A program made the position numbers and the translations under genes. Source: Mycolicibacterium iranicum (GTDB taxonomy: Bacteria; Actinomycetota; Actinomycetes; Mycobacteriales; Mycobacteriaceae). Taken from it: a DNA stretch of 64,000 nucleotides. The first letter of the stretch is position 1; each line of letters starts with the position of its first letter. The notes below the pieces were generated by a model. It was not told where the DNA came from. It did no database searches and was given only the letters and a program-made list of their open reading frames with translations. The stretch covers positions 248,001 through 312,000 of the forward strand of contig NZ_JACHVU010000004.1 of assembly GCF_014190915.1 (NCBI RefSeq), in the 5' to 3' direction. This document shows, in pieces, positions 30,065 to 38,923 of the stretch.

Positions 30065-30794
30065 CCCGAACGCGCCGCATCGTCATCGCATGCCGGAACC
30101 GTGAAGCCGGATGGGTGTTGATCGTCACCTGGGCGACCTCGTCGTCGGACGTCGTGTACGTGCGCTGCATCTGCAGCGCGGCGGTGCCCGCCTCGGTCCT
30201 CAGCCGGTGCGCGAGGTCGGTGTCGAGGACGACCGCGGAGATCTCCTGGTGCACCTCCACGACGCTGACGCCGAAGAGGTCTTCGATCAACGGGAAGATC
30301 GGGCCCGTGTGGCGCTGCAGCAGCCGGCCCACGGCCGCGAAGCTGCGGTTGATGAAGTACTCGGTGCGGCAGATCGGCGCGGTGTGATCGTCGGCGCGCC
30401 GAAAGCCGGTCACCGCAAGCCATTCCGATCCCAGAGCCAGCCCGGTCCGGTCCGCCAGCGCGCTGTCGACGGTCACCATCGCATTGGTCTCGATGGCGAA
30501 TTGCGCCCCCTGCGCGAAGGCGAGCAGGTCGTCGATCGCGACGACGTCCTGGGCATAGGAGTTCGTGCCGGGTCGCGGCACCACCAGGGTGCCGGCGCGC
30601 GGCCGGGACTCCACGAGGTTGTCGTCGCGCAGACGGCGCAGCGCTTCGCGGATCGTGTAGCGGCTGACGGCGAATCGCTGGCACAACTCGTGTTCGGTGG
30701 GCAGCTGCGAGCCCACCGGGTAGACGCCGTCGACGATCTCCTTGCGCAGCGTGCGCGCCACCTGCAGGTAGCGGTGGTCCGCGGCCGTCGTCAT
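30054..30794 (-). CDS. GntR-family regulator, HutC/UTRA subfamily
   Basis: A 246-aa regulator: winged helix at about 8-75 (YLQVARTLRKEIVDGVYPVGSQLPTE then SRYTIREALRRL) and a UTRA ligand domain at about 95-240. HutC-type proteins bind small acids or sugars and repress neighbouring catabolic genes. It is coupled to the beta-propeller gene (ATGA) and sits in the minus-strand arm. The perfect palindrome TTGTCCGGACAA at 32503-32514, between the two diverging arms, is the most likely operator, so it would control both the ligase arm and the Rieske/BVMO arm. Confidence 0.85.
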   Translation of the reverse strand: MTTAADHRYLQVARTLRKEIVDGVYPVGSQLPTEHELCQRFAVSRYTIREALRRLRDDNLVESRPRAGTLVVPRPGTNSYAQDVVAIDDLLAFAQGAQFAIETNAMVTVDSALADRTGLALGSEWLAVTGFRRADDHTAPICRTEYFINRSFAAVGRLLQRHTGPIFPLIEDLFGVSVVEVHQEISAVVLDTDLAHRLRTEAGTAALQMQRTYTTSDDEVAQVTINTHPASRFRHAMTMRRVRDAL

Positions 30795-32380
30795 GTGCGG
30801 CGGACCGCCAGGACGCTCCCGTCGCCGTCGGCCGACACGTACAGCGTGCCGTCGGGTCCCGAGGTGACTCCGGCGAAGGGCCCCTGGGGTCCGGAGAACG
30901 GCGGCATCCCTCGCAGCGGTTTCGGCTCGACCCCGGGCGGTGCCCCGACGGGCAACCCCGAGGCCACCGTGCTCCGCGTCGCGGTGTCCAGGTCGACCTC
31001 GACGAGTTCCTTCGCTCCTGCATCGACGACGTAGAGGTGCCTGCCGCGCACGTGGATGCCCTGCGGCCGTTGAAGTCCGTCGACCACGGTGTCGGCGCCC
31101 CCGGGGCCCAGGCGCACCACCCGGCCGCCGCCCGATTCGGCGACCAGCACGTGGCCGCCGTGTTCCATCGCGACACCGACCGGCTCGCGAAGGCCGGTCC
31201 CCACGGCCTCGACGGTGCCGCCGCGCAGGCTCAGCACGCGTCCGGTGCCGAGCTCGGCGAACACGATGGTGCCGTCCCGATCCACGTCGATGCCGTAGAG
31301 CTGGTCGAAGTCGGTTGCCAGGAAATCTGTTTCGCCCGCGCCCGGCCGGTACCTCGCCACCTGCCCGCCGGAGGTGGTGACGACGAACTCGTCGTCGCCC
31401 ACCGCCGCCACGCCTCGGAGAAAGCCGGGATAGCCGGGGGAGAACAACATCCCGACGGTCTGCAGCCCGCCATCGGGGGTGACGACGTAGAAGTAGGTGC
31501 CGTCGGCGACGTAGAGGCGGCCGTCGGAGACCGTCAGGTCCAGCGGCCAGTTCAGGCCACCCGGCAGAACGGTGGAGGTACCTCCCCCCGAGAGGATCTC
31601 GGTGATCTCTCCGGTGAAGTTCGACGCGAACAGCCGATCGCCGACGAACGTCAGATTGTCGAGGCCCGGAGAGAGCTGTGCCAGAACGGTTTTCTCGCCG
31701 TTGCGCGGATCGATGCGCAGGACCTGCCCGGTCGCCACCTGGGTGGAGACGATGAACCCGTCGGCGTCGAACTTCACCGCGTCGGGAACGCCGAGATCGC
31801 CGACGACCCGTTCGGGTTCTGCGCGGCCGTCCGGGACGGGATCCACCCGCCAGATCTCGTTGGCGGTCATCAGGGGGTAGTAGAGGAGCCCGTCGGGGCC
31901 GACCTCCATCGCGTTCGGCGACGGCAGATTGTCCACCAGGATTCGGGGCAGGCCTCCGTCGAGCGGCAACTCCATGAGGCGTCCGCCGTCACGGCACTCA
32001 CCGACGAACAGCCGGCCCTGGTGCACGGTGATGCCGTTGGCGCACGGCAGGTCGTCGCGCAGGACCCGGGTGCGCCCCGAGGGGTCGCGGGCGCTGACCC
32101 GGCCGTCCATCACCTCGGTGGCGAAGAGGGTGCCGTCGTCCCCGAAGGCGACGTCGTCAGGGGCGATGATGTCGCCCCCTTTGGCGCTGACCGTGTCGAC
32201 ATGACCGGACGCGAGGTCCAGCGCACTGATCTGGCTGCCGGTCACCTGGGCGACATAGATACGGCCGTCGGGCCCCGTGCGCAGGCCGTTGGCGCCGAAG
32301 AGTCTGCTCGCCGCGGTAAGCCGCTCCAGTCGCCAACCTTCGGCCGTCACCGCGTCCTTCGCGGAATACCGGGCATTCAT
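30791..32380 (-). CDS. NHL/SMP-30-type beta-propeller protein, possible lactonase
   Basis: A 529-aa protein of about 10-12 repeating units with GPDGxxYVAD-like strands (NGLRTGPDGRIYVAQ, DDVAFGDDGTLFATE, VTSGPDGTLYVSA), typical of SMP-30/gluconolactonase or NHL propellers. No signal peptide. Propellers of this kind include calcium-dependent lactonases; beside a Baeyer-Villiger-type monooxygenase a lactone hydrolase role is attractive. Catalytic residues cannot be assigned confidently. Length exceeds the usual 300-aa SMP-30, suggesting a double propeller. ATG 32380 is the first start after the divergent promoter region. First gene of the minus-strand arm. Confidence 0.7.
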   Translation of the reverse strand: MNARYSAKDAVTAEGWRLERLTAASRLFGANGLRTGPDGRIYVAQVTGSQISALDLASGHVDTVSAKGGDIIAPDDVAFGDDGTLFATEVMDGRVSARDPSGRTRVLRDDLPCANGITVHQGRLFVGECRDGGRLMELPLDGGLPRILVDNLPSPNAMEVGPDGLLYYPLMTANEIWRVDPVPDGRAEPERVVGDLGVPDAVKFDADGFIVSTQVATGQVLRIDPRNGEKTVLAQLSPGLDNLTFVGDRLFASNFTGEITEILSGGGTSTVLPGGLNWPLDLTVSDGRLYVADGTYFYVVTPDGGLQTVGMLFSPGYPGFLRGVAAVGDDEFVVTTSGGQVARYRPGAGETDFLATDFDQLYGIDVDRDGTIVFAELGTGRVLSLRGGTVEAVGTGLREPVGVAMEHGGHVLVAESGGGRVVRLGPGGADTVVDGLQRPQGIHVRGRHLYVVDAGAKELVEVDLDTATRSTVASGLPVGAPPGVEPKPLRGMPPFSGPQGPFAGVTSGPDGTLYVSADGDGSVLAVRRT

Positions 32381-32478
32381 GAGCTCGGACGTTAGCAAGC
32401 CGGGCTGGTCCAGACAATAGCGGCGCACGAGTGCCGGCAGCGCCCTTGACGCCCACATAACCGCTGCGGAATAGTGTT

Positions 32479-32514
32479 CTGCAATATGCAGAGCACCATT
32501 ATTTGTCCGGACAA
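32479..32514. promoter_or_regulatory. Divergent control region with palindromes CTGCA-ATA-TGCAG and TTGTCCGGACAA
   Basis: Within the 139-bp gap between the two diverging arms lie a 13-bp palindrome (32479-32491) and a perfect 12-bp palindrome (32503-32514). The latter fits the TnGTnnnACnA-like pattern bound by GntR-type dimers and ends 5 bp before the GTG of the plus-strand SDR. I assign it to the GntR protein by position; this is inference. Confidence 0.5.
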
Positions 32515-32519
32515 GTGAC

Positions 32520-33371
32520 GTGACTGCCAGTATCACGATCGATCTGGCGGGGCGCATCGTCGTCGTCTCCGGCGCCGGTGGCGGCGGCATCGGAACGACG
32601 ATCACGCGCGCGGCCGCCGAGGCCGGGGCGACGGTGGTCGCGGTCAGTCGCTCCGCAGCCAACCTCGACGAGCACGTGACCCCGCTGGCCGACCAGGGGC
32701 TGCCGGTCGTGCCCGTGGTCGCCGACGCGTCCACCGACGACGGCATCGCGGCGGTCCTCCACACGGCGCGCCGGATGGACGGGACGCTCTACGGATTGGT
32801 CAACGTCGCCGGGGGTGCGGCACCGTCGACATGGATGCCCTCCACCCGGGTCACCCGGGAGGATTGGCGAGCGTTGTTCGCCGCGAATCTGGAGACGGCC
32901 TTCTTCATGAGCCAGGCCGTCGCCGCAGAGATCCGGAGTGCCGGCGGTTTCGGTTCGATTGTGTCGATCTCGTCGATCAGCGGTATGAACACCGCCCCGT
33001 TCCACATCGCCTACGGAACTGCCAAAGCCGCCATCGTCGCGATGACCCGCACGATGGCGGTCGAACTCGCGCAGGACGGAATCCGCGTCAACGCCATCGC
33101 ACCCGGGGTGACCGAAACAGCGGCGTCCCGGACCTACGTCGACGACGATCCCGATCGCGACCGCACCGCCATCGCGATGGGGCGGCGCGGCACGCCCGAA
33201 GAACAGGCGGGCGCGATCCTCTTTCTGCTGTCCGACCTGTCGAGCTACATCACCGGGCAGACGCTGCTCGTCGACGGCGGGCTCAACCTGAAGTGGACGC
33301 ACCTCGGCGCGGACAACACGTCGCTGTTCCTGAAAGACGAGTCCTTCCGAGATGCCATCAGCAGGCATTGA
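32520..33371 (+). CDS. Short-chain dehydrogenase/reductase
   Basis: A 283-aa SDR, first gene of the plus-strand catabolic arm. Cofactor loop SGAGGGGIGT (about 17-26), NVAGG in place of NNAG, catalytic Ser in SSISG and Tyr-x3-Lys in AYGTAKAA. A C-terminal tail (KWTHLGADNTSLFLKDESF) is longer than usual. GTG 32520 has no ribosome-binding site and directly follows the presumed GntR operator, so repression by promoter occlusion and a short or absent leader are plausible. It is separated from the Rieske gene by a tandem-repeat tract of about 90 bp. Confidence 0.85.
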   Translation: MTASITIDLAGRIVVVSGAGGGGIGTTITRAAAEAGATVVAVSRSAANLDEHVTPLADQGLPVVPVVADASTDDGIAAVLHTARRMDGTLYGLVNVAGGAAPSTWMPSTRVTREDWRALFAANLETAFFMSQAVAAEIRSAGGFGSIVSISSISGMNTAPFHIAYGTAKAAIVAMTRTMAVELAQDGIRVNAIAPGVTETAASRTYVDDDPDRDRTAIAMGRRGTPEEQAGAILFLLSDLSSYITGQTLLVDGGLNLKWTHLGADNTSLFLKDESFRDAISRH

Positions 33372-33456
33372 TGGACGGCACTGATTGATGAACGGCACTG
33401 CATTGATGGACGGCACTGAATTGGTGGACTGCACTGCTTTGACGGACGGCACTGGA
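33368..33456 (+). repeat. Five tandem 17-18-bp repeats between SDR and Rieske genes
   Basis: Units at 33368, 33385, 33403, 33421 and 33439 follow TTGATGGACGGCACTGAA with one to three changes each. The first unit begins inside the SDR stop codon region, and the last runs into the GGAAGGA ribosome-binding site of the Rieske gene. No start/stop pattern suggests translation. It may have arisen by slippage and could alter spacing or mRNA structure in the operon. Confidence 0.8.
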
Positions 33457-33467
33457 AGGACGATCAC

Positions 33468-34880
33468 GTGACCCACACCGAATCCGATCTGGACGCCGCG
33501 ATCGAGGTCGAGGCCGACCCCGATGATTCGACCGGCGAGATCGCCGAAGACCTGTCGGACTCGATGACCATCCCGGTCGAGGCCTACATCAGCGAGGAGT
33601 ACGCCCGCGCCGAACGGGACAGGCTGTGGCGCAAGGTGTGGCAGCAGGTCGGCCGCGTCGAGGAGATCCCCGAGGTCGGTAGCTACCTGACCTACGACAT
33701 CCTCGACGACTCGATCATCGTCGTCCGAACGGGACCGGATTCCTTTGCCGCACATCACAACGTGTGCATGCACCGCGGCCGCAAACTGGTCGACACTCCC
33801 GAGGGCGCCAAGAACGCCGTTGGCCGGGCGCGCAAGTCGTTCGTCTGCGGATTCCACGGCTGGACCTACGGATTGGACGGCGCCTGCACGCACATCCGCG
33901 AGCAGGACGACTGGAAGGGCACGCTCACTCCGGCCAACACCCATCTGGCGCCCGTGCAGGTGGACACCTGGGGCGGGTGGCTGTTCGTCAACATGGACCC
34001 GCACTGCGAGCCGCTGGCCGACTATCTGTTCCCGGCCGCCAAGATCCTCGATCCGTTCGGTCTGGAGAACATGCGCTACAAGTGGCGCAAGTGGCTGTAC
34101 TTCGACTGCAACTGGAAGGTCGCCATGGAGGCCTTCAACGAGACCTACCACGTGTTCACCACCCACCCGGAGTTCAATAAGTTCGGCGAGTTCAAGGGCT
34201 GGGCGAAAGCGCAGGGCAGACACAGCAACATCGGCTACGACGCGCCCAAGGGCATGGACGAGACGAAGTCGAAGATCCGTCTGGGGACCGGCGATCCGCG
34301 AATCTCGACCGCGGAGATGCAGGTGTACACGATGGAAGAGACCAACGCCACGACCACGCAGACGCTGGTCAACGCCGCCAAGCGCCTGGTCGACGAGCTC
34401 CCCGAGGGAACCCCCGCCGACGAGGTGCTGCAGCACTGGCTGGCCTCCGCGCGCCGAGACGACGAGGCCCGCGGTGTGGTCTGGCCGACCATCCCGCCGG
34501 ACATCCTGGGGCAGAGCGGCACGGCGTGGCAGATCTTCCCGAACTTCCAGGTCGGGCAGGGGTTGACGAGCGCGTTGTGCTACTCGGCCCGGCCCGATCC
34601 GAGCTATGACCCGAACAAGTGCATCTTCGAGGTGGCGGTGTTCGAGCTGTATCCGAAAGGCGCCGAGCCCCAGACGGAGTGGGCGTACACGCCGAAGGAT
34701 TCGCCGAACTGGCTGTCGGTGCTGCCGCAGGACTTCTCGAACATGGCGGCCGTGCAGCAGGGCATGAAGTCGGCCGGCTTCCCCGGCACACTGCCCAACC
34801 CGTACCGCGAACGCAGCACCGTGAACCTGCACCTGCAGCTGTCCAAGTACATGGGAACCGGCGAACCCCGAGCGCTGTAG
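33468..34880 (+). CDS. Rieske non-heme iron oxygenase, large (alpha) subunit
   Basis: A 470-aa protein. Rieske [2Fe-2S] ligands: Cys100-x-His102 and Cys127-x2-His130. The catalytic domain has NWKVAMEAFNETYH with mononuclear iron ligands His228 and His233 (HxxxxH); the third ligand, an Asp, should lie near the C-terminus. Such enzymes insert dioxygen into rings or single C-H bonds with NADH-derived electrons. No ferredoxin or reductase gene is adjacent, so these must come from elsewhere. The acidic N-terminal extension (about 1-32) is not typical. GTG 33468 has GGAAGGA 8 bp before it. Followed by a palindromic repeat and a BVMO-type gene. Confidence 0.9.
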   Translation: MTHTESDLDAAIEVEADPDDSTGEIAEDLSDSMTIPVEAYISEEYARAERDRLWRKVWQQVGRVEEIPEVGSYLTYDILDDSIIVVRTGPDSFAAHHNVCMHRGRKLVDTPEGAKNAVGRARKSFVCGFHGWTYGLDGACTHIREQDDWKGTLTPANTHLAPVQVDTWGGWLFVNMDPHCEPLADYLFPAAKILDPFGLENMRYKWRKWLYFDCNWKVAMEAFNETYHVFTTHPEFNKFGEFKGWAKAQGRHSNIGYDAPKGMDETKSKIRLGTGDPRISTAEMQVYTMEETNATTTQTLVNAAKRLVDELPEGTPADEVLQHWLASARRDDEARGVVWPTIPPDILGQSGTAWQIFPNFQVGQGLTSALCYSARPDPSYDPNKCIFEVAVFELYPKGAEPQTEWAYTPKDSPNWLSVLPQDFSNMAAVQQGMKSAGFPGTLPNPYRERSTVNLHLQLSKYMGTGEPRAL

Positions 34881-34885
34881 AGCGA

Positions 34886-34930
34886 TTTCGGTGTAGTTGG
34901 TCACGCTCACGATGACCGGCGACACCGAAA
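34886..34930. repeat. Palindromic GTAGTTGGTCA element, copy 1
   Basis: TTTCGGTGT (34886-34894) pairs with ACACCGAAA (34922-34930), and TGGTCA with TGACCG inside it. It begins 5 bp after the Rieske stop. The core GTGTAGTTGGTCACGCT is shared with the hairpin at 46328-46376. It could act as a terminator or attenuator, or belong to a dispersed REP-like family. Confidence 0.6.
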
Positions 34931-34949
34931 CACCGACGAGGAGACCACA

Positions 34950-36809
34950 TTGACGACCACCGAGAATGCGTGCGGGCCGACCGACACGCCCACCGACATC
35001 GACATCCCCGCGCTGCAGGAGCGCTACGCCGCCGAACGCGCCAAGCGTCTGCGTACCGACGGCGCCGACCAGTACCTGGAGCTTGAGGGGGAGTACGCCG
35101 ACTTCTACGAGGTCGACCCGTATACCACGGTCGCCGAACGTGATCCGATCACCGAGGACGTCGACGTCGTGATCCTCGGCGGTGGCTTCGCGGGGCTGCT
35201 GGCCGGCGCCTACCTGAAGAAGGCAGGTGTCGAGGGCATCCGGGTCATCGAGATGGCCGGCGACTTCGGCGGCGTGTGGTACTGGAACCGCTTTCCCGGA
35301 ATCCAGTGCGACAACGATGCCTACTGCTACATCCCGCTGCTCGAAGAGCTGAACTTCATGCCGTCGAAGAAGTTCGCCGACGGCGCGGAGATCTTCCAGC
35401 ACTGCCGCAACATCGGCAAGCACTTCGGGCTCTACGACGGCGCTCTGTTCTCCACCCAGGTCCGCGACATGCGTTGGGAGGACGCCGCACAGCGATGGCG
35501 GCTCGCCACCGACCGGGGCGACGACATCCGCGCCCGGTTCGTGGTGATGGCGCAGGGTTCCTACAACCGTCCGAAGTTTCCCGGTATCCCCGGCATCAAG
35601 GACTTCGCGGCCGCGGGTGGTCACGTGTTCCATTCGGCACGCTGGGATTACGACTACACCGGCGGCGACGCCGACGGGGGGCTGGACAAGCTCGCCGACA
35701 AGCGGGTCGCCCTCGTGGGCACCGGGGCGACCGGTATCCAACTGGTGCCGCACCTCGCCCGGGATGCGCAGCAGCTCCTCGTGTTCCAGCGCACCCCGTC
35801 CTCGGTGGATGCCCGCGTCAACACCCCCACCGACACCGAGTGGGCCGCGTCCCTGCAGCCGGGCTGGCAGGAGGAACGCAAGCGCAACTTCCACAACTGG
35901 TCCCCGTTCGTCGGCGTGGTGTTCGGCGAGCCGGATCTGGTGTGCGACTTCTGGACCGAACTCGGCCGCAATCTGACCGCGCGCATCGCCGGCACCGAGG
36001 ATCCCGCGTCGGTGACCATCGAGCAGATCATGGCGTTCCGGGAGGAGGAGGACTTCAAGATCATGGAGCGGCTGCGCCGCCGCGTCGCCGAGATCGTCGA
36101 GGACCCCGACACCGCCGAGGCGCTCAAGCCGTACTACCGGTTCATGTGCAAGCGGCCCACGTCCAGTGAGCACTACCTCTCGTCGTTCAACCGTCCCAAC
36201 GTGACGCTGGTCGACGTCTCGGCCTCCAAGGGCGTGGAACGGCTGACCGACAAGGGTGTCGTCGCCGGCGGCGTGGAGTACGAGGTCGACTGCGTGGTCT
36301 TCGCCAGCGGCTTCGAGATCTCCACCGAGATCAGTCGCCGGTACGCCATCGACAGCATCGTCGGCCGCGACGGGGTGTCGCTGTTCGACCACTGGCAGAA
36401 CGAGTACAAGACGCTGCACGGAATGACGAGTCGGGGATTCCCCAACCAGTTCTTCATGGGGTTCATCCAGGGCGGCGTCTCGGCCAACACGACCGCGATG
36501 TTCGAACAGCAGGCCCAGCACATCGCCTACATCATCGCCGAGGCGCAGAACCGTGGCGCCACCACCGTCGAGCCGACCCAGCAGGGCCAGGACGCCTGGG
36601 TCGAGACCGTGCGGGAGTTCTCGATCGACAACTCTGCCTTCGAATTGTCCTGCACACCGGGCTATTACAACAACGAGGGCCGCGGGGGTGCGGTGCGTAA
36701 CGGGGCGTTCCTGGGGGATTTCTATGCACCCGGGTTCTACGCCTTCGACGAGCTGATCGCGCAGTGGCGGGACAAGGGCGACCTCGAGGGACTTGAGCTA
36801 CGTGCCTGA
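34950..36809 (+). CDS. Flavin monooxygenase, Baeyer-Villiger type with N-terminal extension
   Basis: A 619-aa protein. After about 70 extra residues comes the FAD Rossmann loop GGGFAG (about 77-82), then the BVMO fingerprint-like GHVFHSARWD (the leading Phe of FxGxxxHxxxW is not at the standard place), the NADPH loop GTGATG near 257 and the C-terminal FASGFEIST. Length and extension resemble cyclopentadecanone-type or CPDMO-like BVMOs, which oxidise large cyclic ketones to lactones. TTG 34950 is chosen because GAGGAG lies 7 bp before it. Position between a Rieske oxygenase and SDRs, with a lactonase-like propeller in the other arm, supports ring cleavage by lactone formation. Confidence 0.85.
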   Translation: MTTTENACGPTDTPTDIDIPALQERYAAERAKRLRTDGADQYLELEGEYADFYEVDPYTTVAERDPITEDVDVVILGGGFAGLLAGAYLKKAGVEGIRVIEMAGDFGGVWYWNRFPGIQCDNDAYCYIPLLEELNFMPSKKFADGAEIFQHCRNIGKHFGLYDGALFSTQVRDMRWEDAAQRWRLATDRGDDIRARFVVMAQGSYNRPKFPGIPGIKDFAAAGGHVFHSARWDYDYTGGDADGGLDKLADKRVALVGTGATGIQLVPHLARDAQQLLVFQRTPSSVDARVNTPTDTEWAASLQPGWQEERKRNFHNWSPFVGVVFGEPDLVCDFWTELGRNLTARIAGTEDPASVTIEQIMAFREEEDFKIMERLRRRVAEIVEDPDTAEALKPYYRFMCKRPTSSEHYLSSFNRPNVTLVDVSASKGVERLTDKGVVAGGVEYEVDCVVFASGFEISTEISRRYAIDSIVGRDGVSLFDHWQNEYKTLHGMTSRGFPNQFFMGFIQGGVSANTTAMFEQQAQHIAYIIAEAQNRGATTVEPTQQGQDAWVETVREFSIDNSAFELSCTPGYYNNEGRGGAVRNGAFLGDFYAPGFYAFDELIAQWRDKGDLEGLELRA

Positions 36810-37716
36810 CCTTCGATTCGACGGCCGCGTCGCTGTCGTCACCGGCGCCGGCCGCGGACTGGGCAGAGCTTATGCGCTCATGCTGGCCGCGCACGGCGCG
36901 AGCGTCGTCGTCAACGACCCCGGCGGTGCACTGGACGGTGACGGCGCCGACGGCACGCCCGCCCAGGATGTCGTGGACGAGATCACCGCCGCCGGTGGCC
37001 GGGCCGTCGCCAGTACCGACACCGTCGCCACACCCGAGGGTGGGCAGGCGATCATCGACGCCGCCGTGGCCCATCTCGGCGGTGTCGACATCCTGATCCA
37101 CAACGCCGGTATCGTCCGGCGGGCGTCACTGACGGAGATGTCCTACGACGACTTCGACGCCGTGCTCGACGTACATCTGCGTGGCGCCTTCCACGTCGTG
37201 CGGCCCGCGTTCCCGATCATGTGCGACAACGGGTACGGCCGCATCGTGCTGACGTCGTCGATCGGCGGTCTGTACGGCAACCACGAGGTCGCCAACTACG
37301 CCGTCGCCAAGGCGGGGGTGATCGGGCTGTCCAACGTCGCCGCGATGGAGGGGGCCGCCCACGGTGTCACGAGCAACGTGATCGTGCCCGCCGCCGTCAC
37401 GCGGATGGCCGCAGGGATCGACACATCGGCCTACCCGCCGATGGGGCCGGAGCTCGTCGCACCCGTGGTCGGCTATCTGTCGCACGAAAGCTGCCGTGTC
37501 ACAGGCGAAATGTTCATCGCGCTCGCAGGCAGGGTGGCCACGGCCACGATCGTCGAGTCCGCCGGTGTATACCGCCCCTCCTGGAGCATCGCCGACGTCG
37601 CCGACCATCTCGACGGGATCCGTGACCGCAGCGAACCGGTCGTGTTCCTCGTGGTGCCCGACGGCCACAACGACCACATCCGGTACAGCTTCGCGATGGC
37701 GGGGCGGGCGCGATGA
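36802..37716 (+). CDS. SDR of the 17beta-HSD4/multifunctional-enzyme type
   Basis: A 304-aa SDR with TGAGRGLGRAYALMLAAHGASVVVNDPGGALDGDG, the NAD-specific start of peroxisomal (3R)-hydroxyacyl-CoA dehydrogenase-type domains (Asp after the second strand), NAG at IHNAG, SSIGG and Tyr-x3-Lys in NYAVAKAG. The C-terminal 60 residues extend beyond a minimal SDR. It probably oxidises a 3-hydroxyacyl-CoA or ring alcohol. GTG 36802 overlaps the BVMO stop by 8 bp; TTG 36793 is an alternative. Ends in a short repeat shared with 53061. Confidence 0.8.
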   Translation: MPDLRFDGRVAVVTGAGRGLGRAYALMLAAHGASVVVNDPGGALDGDGADGTPAQDVVDEITAAGGRAVASTDTVATPEGGQAIIDAAVAHLGGVDILIHNAGIVRRASLTEMSYDDFDAVLDVHLRGAFHVVRPAFPIMCDNGYGRIVLTSSIGGLYGNHEVANYAVAKAGVIGLSNVAAMEGAAHGVTSNVIVPAAVTRMAAGIDTSAYPPMGPELVAPVVGYLSHESCRVTGEMFIALAGRVATATIVESAGVYRPSWSIADVADHLDGIRDRSEPVVFLVVPDGHNDHIRYSFAMAGRAR

Positions 37717-37733
37717 GCGCTTGCGCGAAGAGC
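37711..37733 (+). repeat. 23-bp intergenic repeat, copy 1
   Basis: CGATGAGCGCTTGCGCGAAG followed by AGC covers the stop of the SDR gene and reappears at 53061-53083 with two differences, there too over a stop codon and shortly before the next gene. Contains a TTGCGCGAA-like half-palindrome. Function unknown. Confidence 0.6.
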
Positions 37734-37744
37734 AGAGGGCAGCA

Positions 37745-38923
37745 GTGAGCGCGAACCAGGGACCGCTGGCGGGAATTCGCGTCGTCGACCTCACCGCGAT
37801 GGTGATGGGTCCGTACTGCACGCAGATCATGGCCGACATGGGCGCCGACGTCGTCAAGATCGAGTCCCCGGAAGGGGACAACACCCGCTTCATCTCCGTC
37901 GGTCCGGTGTCGGGGATGAGCGGGGTGTTCGTCAACGTCAACCGCGGAAAGCGCAGTGTGGTCCTGGATCTGCGGTCGGAGGAGGGGCACGCCGCGATGC
38001 GGGCCCTGATCGAGCGGGCCGACGTGTTCATCCACTCCATGCGCTCCAAGGCGATCACCAAGCTCGGGTTCGGCTACGACGACGTCGCGGCCATCAACCC
38101 GCAGATCGTCTACACCAACTGCTACGGCTACGGCAGGCGCGGCCCGGAGCGCGACCGCCCCGCCTACGACGACACCATCCAGGCCGAGTGCGGGATCCCG
38201 GCGGTGCAGAAGCAACTCACCGGCGAGGCCGACTACGTCGGCACCATCATGGCCGACAAGGTCGCGGGCCTGACCGCGCTGTATGCCACCACGATGGCGC
38301 TGTTCCATCGTGAGAGGACCGGGCAGGGCCAGGAAGTCGAGGTCGCGATGTTCGAGACCATGGCATCCTTCATGCTGGTCGAACATGCCAACGGCGCCAT
38401 GTTCGACCCCCCGCTGGGGCCGGCCGTCTATCCGCGCACGGTGGCGCCGAACCGCCGCCCGTACCGCACCAAGGACGGCTACATCGCGGCGCTGATCTAC
38501 AACGACAAGCACTGGAACGCGTTCATCGCGGCGGTGCAGCCGGCATGGGCCTCGGATCTGTACGCGACGTTGGAGGCCCGGGCCCACCAGATCGACGCGG
38601 TGTACGGGCTGGTGGCCGAGACGCTGGCCGAACGCACGACCGACGAGTGGTTGGCACTGTTCCGCGAACTGGAGATTCCGGCCGCGCCGCTGAACACCCC
38701 CGACGCGTTGTTCGACGATCCACATCTCAATGCCGTCGGCCTCTTCGAGACGGTCGACACCCCCCACGGCCCGGTGAAGTTCCCGGGTGTGCCGACATGG
38801 TTCTCCCGAACCCCCGGCCGGGTGCGGGGTCCGGCGCCGGAGTTGGGCGCCGACACCGCCGCGGTGCTGGCCGAACTCGGCCTGGGCGCCGCCGATCCGG
38901 TGGGCGGTGGCCATGGATTTTGA
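37745..38923 (+). CDS. Class III CoA-transferase (CaiB/BaiF family)
   Basis: A 392-aa protein. LAGIRVVDLTAMVMGPYCTQIMADMGADVVKIE is the family N-terminus; AYDDTIQAE contains Asp142, the position of the aspartate that carries the acyl-glutamyl-type CoA intermediate in formyl-CoA transferase. GDYLYLA-like DGYIAALIYNDKHW lies in the small domain. It moves CoA between acids or acts as an epimerase. GTG 37745 has an AGAGGG site upstream. Placed before four acyl-CoA dehydrogenases, it probably supplies the CoA ester that they desaturate. Confidence 0.85.
   Translation: MSANQGPLAGIRVVDLTAMVMGPYCTQIMADMGADVVKIESPEGDNTRFISVGPVSGMSGVFVNVNRGKRSVVLDLRSEEGHAAMRALIERADVFIHSMRSKAITKLGFGYDDVAAINPQIVYTNCYGYGRRGPERDRPAYDDTIQAECGIPAVQKQLTGEADYVGTIMADKVAGLTALYATTMALFHRERTGQGQEVEVAMFETMASFMLVEHANGAMFDPPLGPAVYPRTVAPNRRPYRTKDGYIAALIYNDKHWNAFIAAVQPAWASDLYATLEARAHQIDAVYGLVAETLAERTTDEWLALFRELEIPAAPLNTPDALFDDPHLNAVGLFETVDTPHGPVKFPGVPTWFSRTPGRVRGPAPELGADTAAVLAELGLGAADPVGGGHGF

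Noticed and set aside
33368..33456. Tandem repeat as a CRISPR array
   Set aside because: Units are adjacent without spacers and no cas genes are present.
32499..36521. A 1340-codon minus-strand open frame over the SDR, Rieske and BVMO genes
   Set aside because: Shadow frame: it spans three real genes and their gaps and encodes repetitive Arg/Gly/Asp-rich text without any recognisable motif.
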